Shown piece by piece: positions 62,400 to 64,000 of a DNA stretch of 64,000 bases. The stretch's first letter is position 1. Every line of letters starts with the position of its first letter. The DNA lies in the NCBI RefSeq assembly GCF_031085165.1, contig NZ_JAVHTY010000001.1:310001-374000 (forward strand). The letters run 5' to 3'. The notes beneath the pieces are model-generated. The model made no database searches and had not been told where the DNA came from. It saw only the letters and a program-made list of their open reading frames with translations. This DNA comes from Pseudomonas sp. 102515. GTDB taxonomy: Bacteria > Pseudomonadota > Gammaproteobacteria > Pseudomonadales > Pseudomonadaceae. Made by a program: the position numbers and the translations under genes.

Positions 62400-63149
62400 T
62401 CAGGTTGCCGCACGCAGGTTGTCCAGATGGGACTCCAGATCGAAGCCGATCCGCAGGCTCAATTCGCGAACGCGCTGCCGCGTGCCAGCCTCGTCCAGCT
62501 CCTGTTCCAGGCTCGCCGGTACCAGCAGGATCACGTTGCCCTCCACCACCGGGCACTCCCAGTAATGATGGCGGAACAGCCCGCGCAGCAGCGCGGCGCC
62601 CAGTGGCTTGCCGTCGGTGGCGCTCCACTGGTTGATCATCAGCCAGCCGCCCGGATTGAGCTTGGCCTGGCAGTTTTCCAGAAAGCGCCAGGCCAGATGC
62701 GCACTGGAGGGGCCGACATCGGTATAGAGGTCGACGAAGATCAGATCGGCAGGCGCCGCGCTGTCGAGCAGGTCCAGGGCATCGCCGATGCGGATCGCCA
62801 GCCGCGGATCCTCACCCAGGCCAAGATGCAGGCGGGCCAGGCGCGGCACCGCGGGGCGCAGCTCCAGCGCTTCCACCGCCTCCAGGGGCAGCCACTTGAG
62901 GCAGGCCTGGGTCAGGGTGCCGGCGCCCAGCCCGAGAAAGAGTGCCCGCCGTGGCTGCGGATGGCAGAGCGCACCCAGCAGCATGGCGCGGTTGTAGTCG
63001 TATTCCAGCCAGGCGGGGTCCTGGGTGAAGACGCAGCTCTGCTCCACCTCCTCGCCGAACTCCAGGAAGCGATAGGGCCCCACCTCGACCACCCGGATCC
63101 GGCCATGGTCATCGACGACCTCTTCCAGCAACACTTCCGTCTCGACCAT
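62400..63149 (-). CDS. Spermidine synthase-like methyltransferase-fold protein
   Basis: The 249-residue Rossmann protein resembles the SpeE core without its N-terminal beta domain. RALFLGLGAGTLTQACLKWLP (about 69-89) is the nucleotide-binding loop, EALELRPAVPRLA holds the acidic residue of strand 2, and ADLIFVDLYTD (about 135-145) contains the catalytic-type Asp. Because the active-site entrance motifs differ from true SpeE, the aminopropyl acceptor is uncertain. GAGGAGG lies 6 nt before the ATG at 63149. A GTG two codons earlier is less likely. Confidence 0.85.
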   Translation of the reverse strand: MVETEVLLEEVVDDHGRIRVVEVGPYRFLEFGEEVEQSCVFTQDPAWLEYDYNRAMLLGALCHPQPRRALFLGLGAGTLTQACLKWLPLEAVEALELRPAVPRLARLHLGLGEDPRLAIRIGDALDLLDSAAPADLIFVDLYTDVGPSSAHLAWRFLENCQAKLNPGGWLMINQWSATDGKPLGAALLRGLFRHHYWECPVVEGNVILLVPASLEQELDEAGTRQRVRELSLRIGFDLESHLDNLRAAT

Positions 63150-63261
63150 CACCACCCTCCTCTATAGCCGCCCATGGTAGCCGCGATGGGCACTGTCTAT
63201 CGAGCGTCGCGCCCGTCATCGGTTAGTATGGAAGGCTTCGTCGCACCACTCAGAGAGAATC

Positions 63262-64000
63262 ATGTCCGCGCCCTGGAGCCCCACCAGCTGGAGAAGCCTG
63301 CCCATCCAGCAGCAGCCCGAATACCCCGATCAAGCCCGTCTCGCCGATGTCGAGCGCACCCTGGCCGGCTATCCGCCCCTGGTGTTTGCCGGCGAAGCCC
63401 GCGAATTGCGCCGGCAGTTCGCCGAGGTGACCCAGGGTCGGGCCTTCCTGCTGCAGGGCGGTGATTGCGCGGAAAGCTTCTTCGAATTCTCCGCCGGCAA
63501 GATCCGCGACACCTTCAAGGTGCTCCTGCAGATGGCGGTGGTCATGACCTTCGCCGCGGGCTGCCCGGTGGTCAAGGTCGGCCGCATGGCCGGCCAGTTC
63601 GCCAAGCCGCGCTCGTCCGGCGATGAAGTCCAGGACGGCGTCTCCCTGCCGGCCTACCGCGGCGACATCGTCAACGGCATCGACTTCACCGAAGGCAGCC
63701 GCATCCCGGATCCGCAGCGGCTGATCCAGGCCTACAACCAGTCCACCGCGACCCTCAACCTGCTACGCGCCTTCGCCCAGGGCGGTTTCGCCGACCTGCA
63801 CCAGGTGCATCGCTGGAACCTGGACTTCATCGCTAACTCGGCCCTGGCCGACCGCTACCACCAGTTGGCGGATCGCATCGACGAGACCCTGGCCTTCATG
63901 CGCGCCTGCGGCCTGGACACCGCGCCCCAGGTCAAGGAGACCAACTTCTTCACCGCCCACGAGGCACTGCTGCTCAACTACGAAGAAGCCTTCGTCCGCC
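63262..64000 (+). CDS. Class II DAHP synthase, 5' part
   Basis: The gene runs off the window; 246 of about 450 residues are visible. The enzyme condenses phosphoenolpyruvate and erythrose-4-phosphate, the first shikimate step. Plant/actinobacterial type II signatures are present: [18 protein letters not shown] at the N-terminus, [14 protein letters not shown] (metal Cys about 69), [16 protein letters not shown] (about 97-112) and the start of the [16 protein letters not shown] motif. GAGAG precedes the ATG at 63262. Confidence 0.93.
   Translation, partial: MSAPWSPTSWRSLPIQQQPEYPDQARLADVERTLAGYPPLVFAGEARELRRQFAEVTQGRAFLLQGGDCAESFFEFSAGKIRDTFKVLLQMAVVMTFAAGCPVVKVGRMAGQFAKPRSSGDEVQDGVSLPAYRGDIVNGIDFTEGSRIPDPQRLIQAYNQSTATLNLLRAFAQGGFADLHQVHRWNLDFIANSALADRYHQLADRIDETLAFMRACGLDTAPQVKETNFFTAHEALLLNYEEAFVR

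Noticed and set aside
1-64000. tRNA, rRNA, CRISPR arrays, prophage or insertion sequences
   Set aside because: I saw no cloverleaf-like tRNA, rRNA segment, regularly spaced repeats, integrase or transposase; the two dispersed repeat families are small and non-coding.

Overview
The window is high-GC, gene-dense gammaproteobacterial chromosome and almost certainly comes from a Pseudomonas. The support is gene content and order: zwf-pgl-eda divergent from hexR, rluB beside eda, a yciB-cpxR-cpxP/spy-like-cpxA block near a MASE2 adenylate cyclase (CyaB type), type II DAHP synthase, and a cobW-cobN-chlI/D cluster under a cobalamin riboswitch. Much of this matches the order I recall around PA3179-PA3217 of P. 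aeruginosa. The rbs operon with rbsD, a manganese catalase and a DUF892 protein point to an environmental, P. oryzihabitans-like species, but the species call is inference. I saw no rRNA, tRNA, CRISPR array, transposase, integrase or prophage gene.

Layout. 1-11 kb: end of an MFS transporter, a receiver-only protein with Asn at the phosphorylation site, an ABC-F ATPase (YbiT), malate:quinone oxidoreductase, a lipoprotein gamma-glutamyltransferase, uppP with a coupled DUF1294 gene, a nicotinamide riboside pair (pnuC plus NadR-like kinase), an SmrB-like nuclease, folE, and a small monooxygenase whose ribosome binding site and start codon lie in a nested hairpin. 11-18 kb: apt and a complete ribose operon rbsBACRKD with a perfect 16-bp operator. 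18-29 kb: a GAF-GAF-GGDEF-EAL protein, a stress group (DUF892, Mn catalase, a 29-residue membrane peptide, a secreted protein), a MarR-controlled aminotransferase/GST pair with two identical-architecture operators, transporters, a CurA-type reductase and a diguanylate cyclase behind a sigma-54-like promoter.

29-42 kb: rluB, the Entner-Doudoroff/G6PDH operon with HexR, an AI-2E family membrane protein, a Cache-domain chemoreceptor, a BqsRS/CarRS-like two-component system with two tandem PepSY proteins and a four-repeat regulator box, DUF3253 and topoisomerase IB. 42-53 kb: a Zur-type zinc ABC operon that opens with an unannotated 38-residue membrane peptide, then the cobaltochelatase operon. 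There chlI and the VWA half of chlD are joined across a canonical -1 frameshift site (A AAA AAG, 6-nt spacer, stem-loop), so one gene should make both AAA+ subunits. 53-64 kb: scpA-yciO-PHP, yciB, a Cpx-like system, nitroreductase, cyaB, deaD with a long leader, a spermidine-synthase-like methyltransferase and the start of a class II DAHP synthase.

Two dispersed repeat families occur. A ~95-bp nested palindrome (11200, 44877) is a common type. A ~142-154-bp element (34880, 56691) has terminal and internal stems that differ in sequence between copies but keep pairing, so it behaves like a conserved structure.
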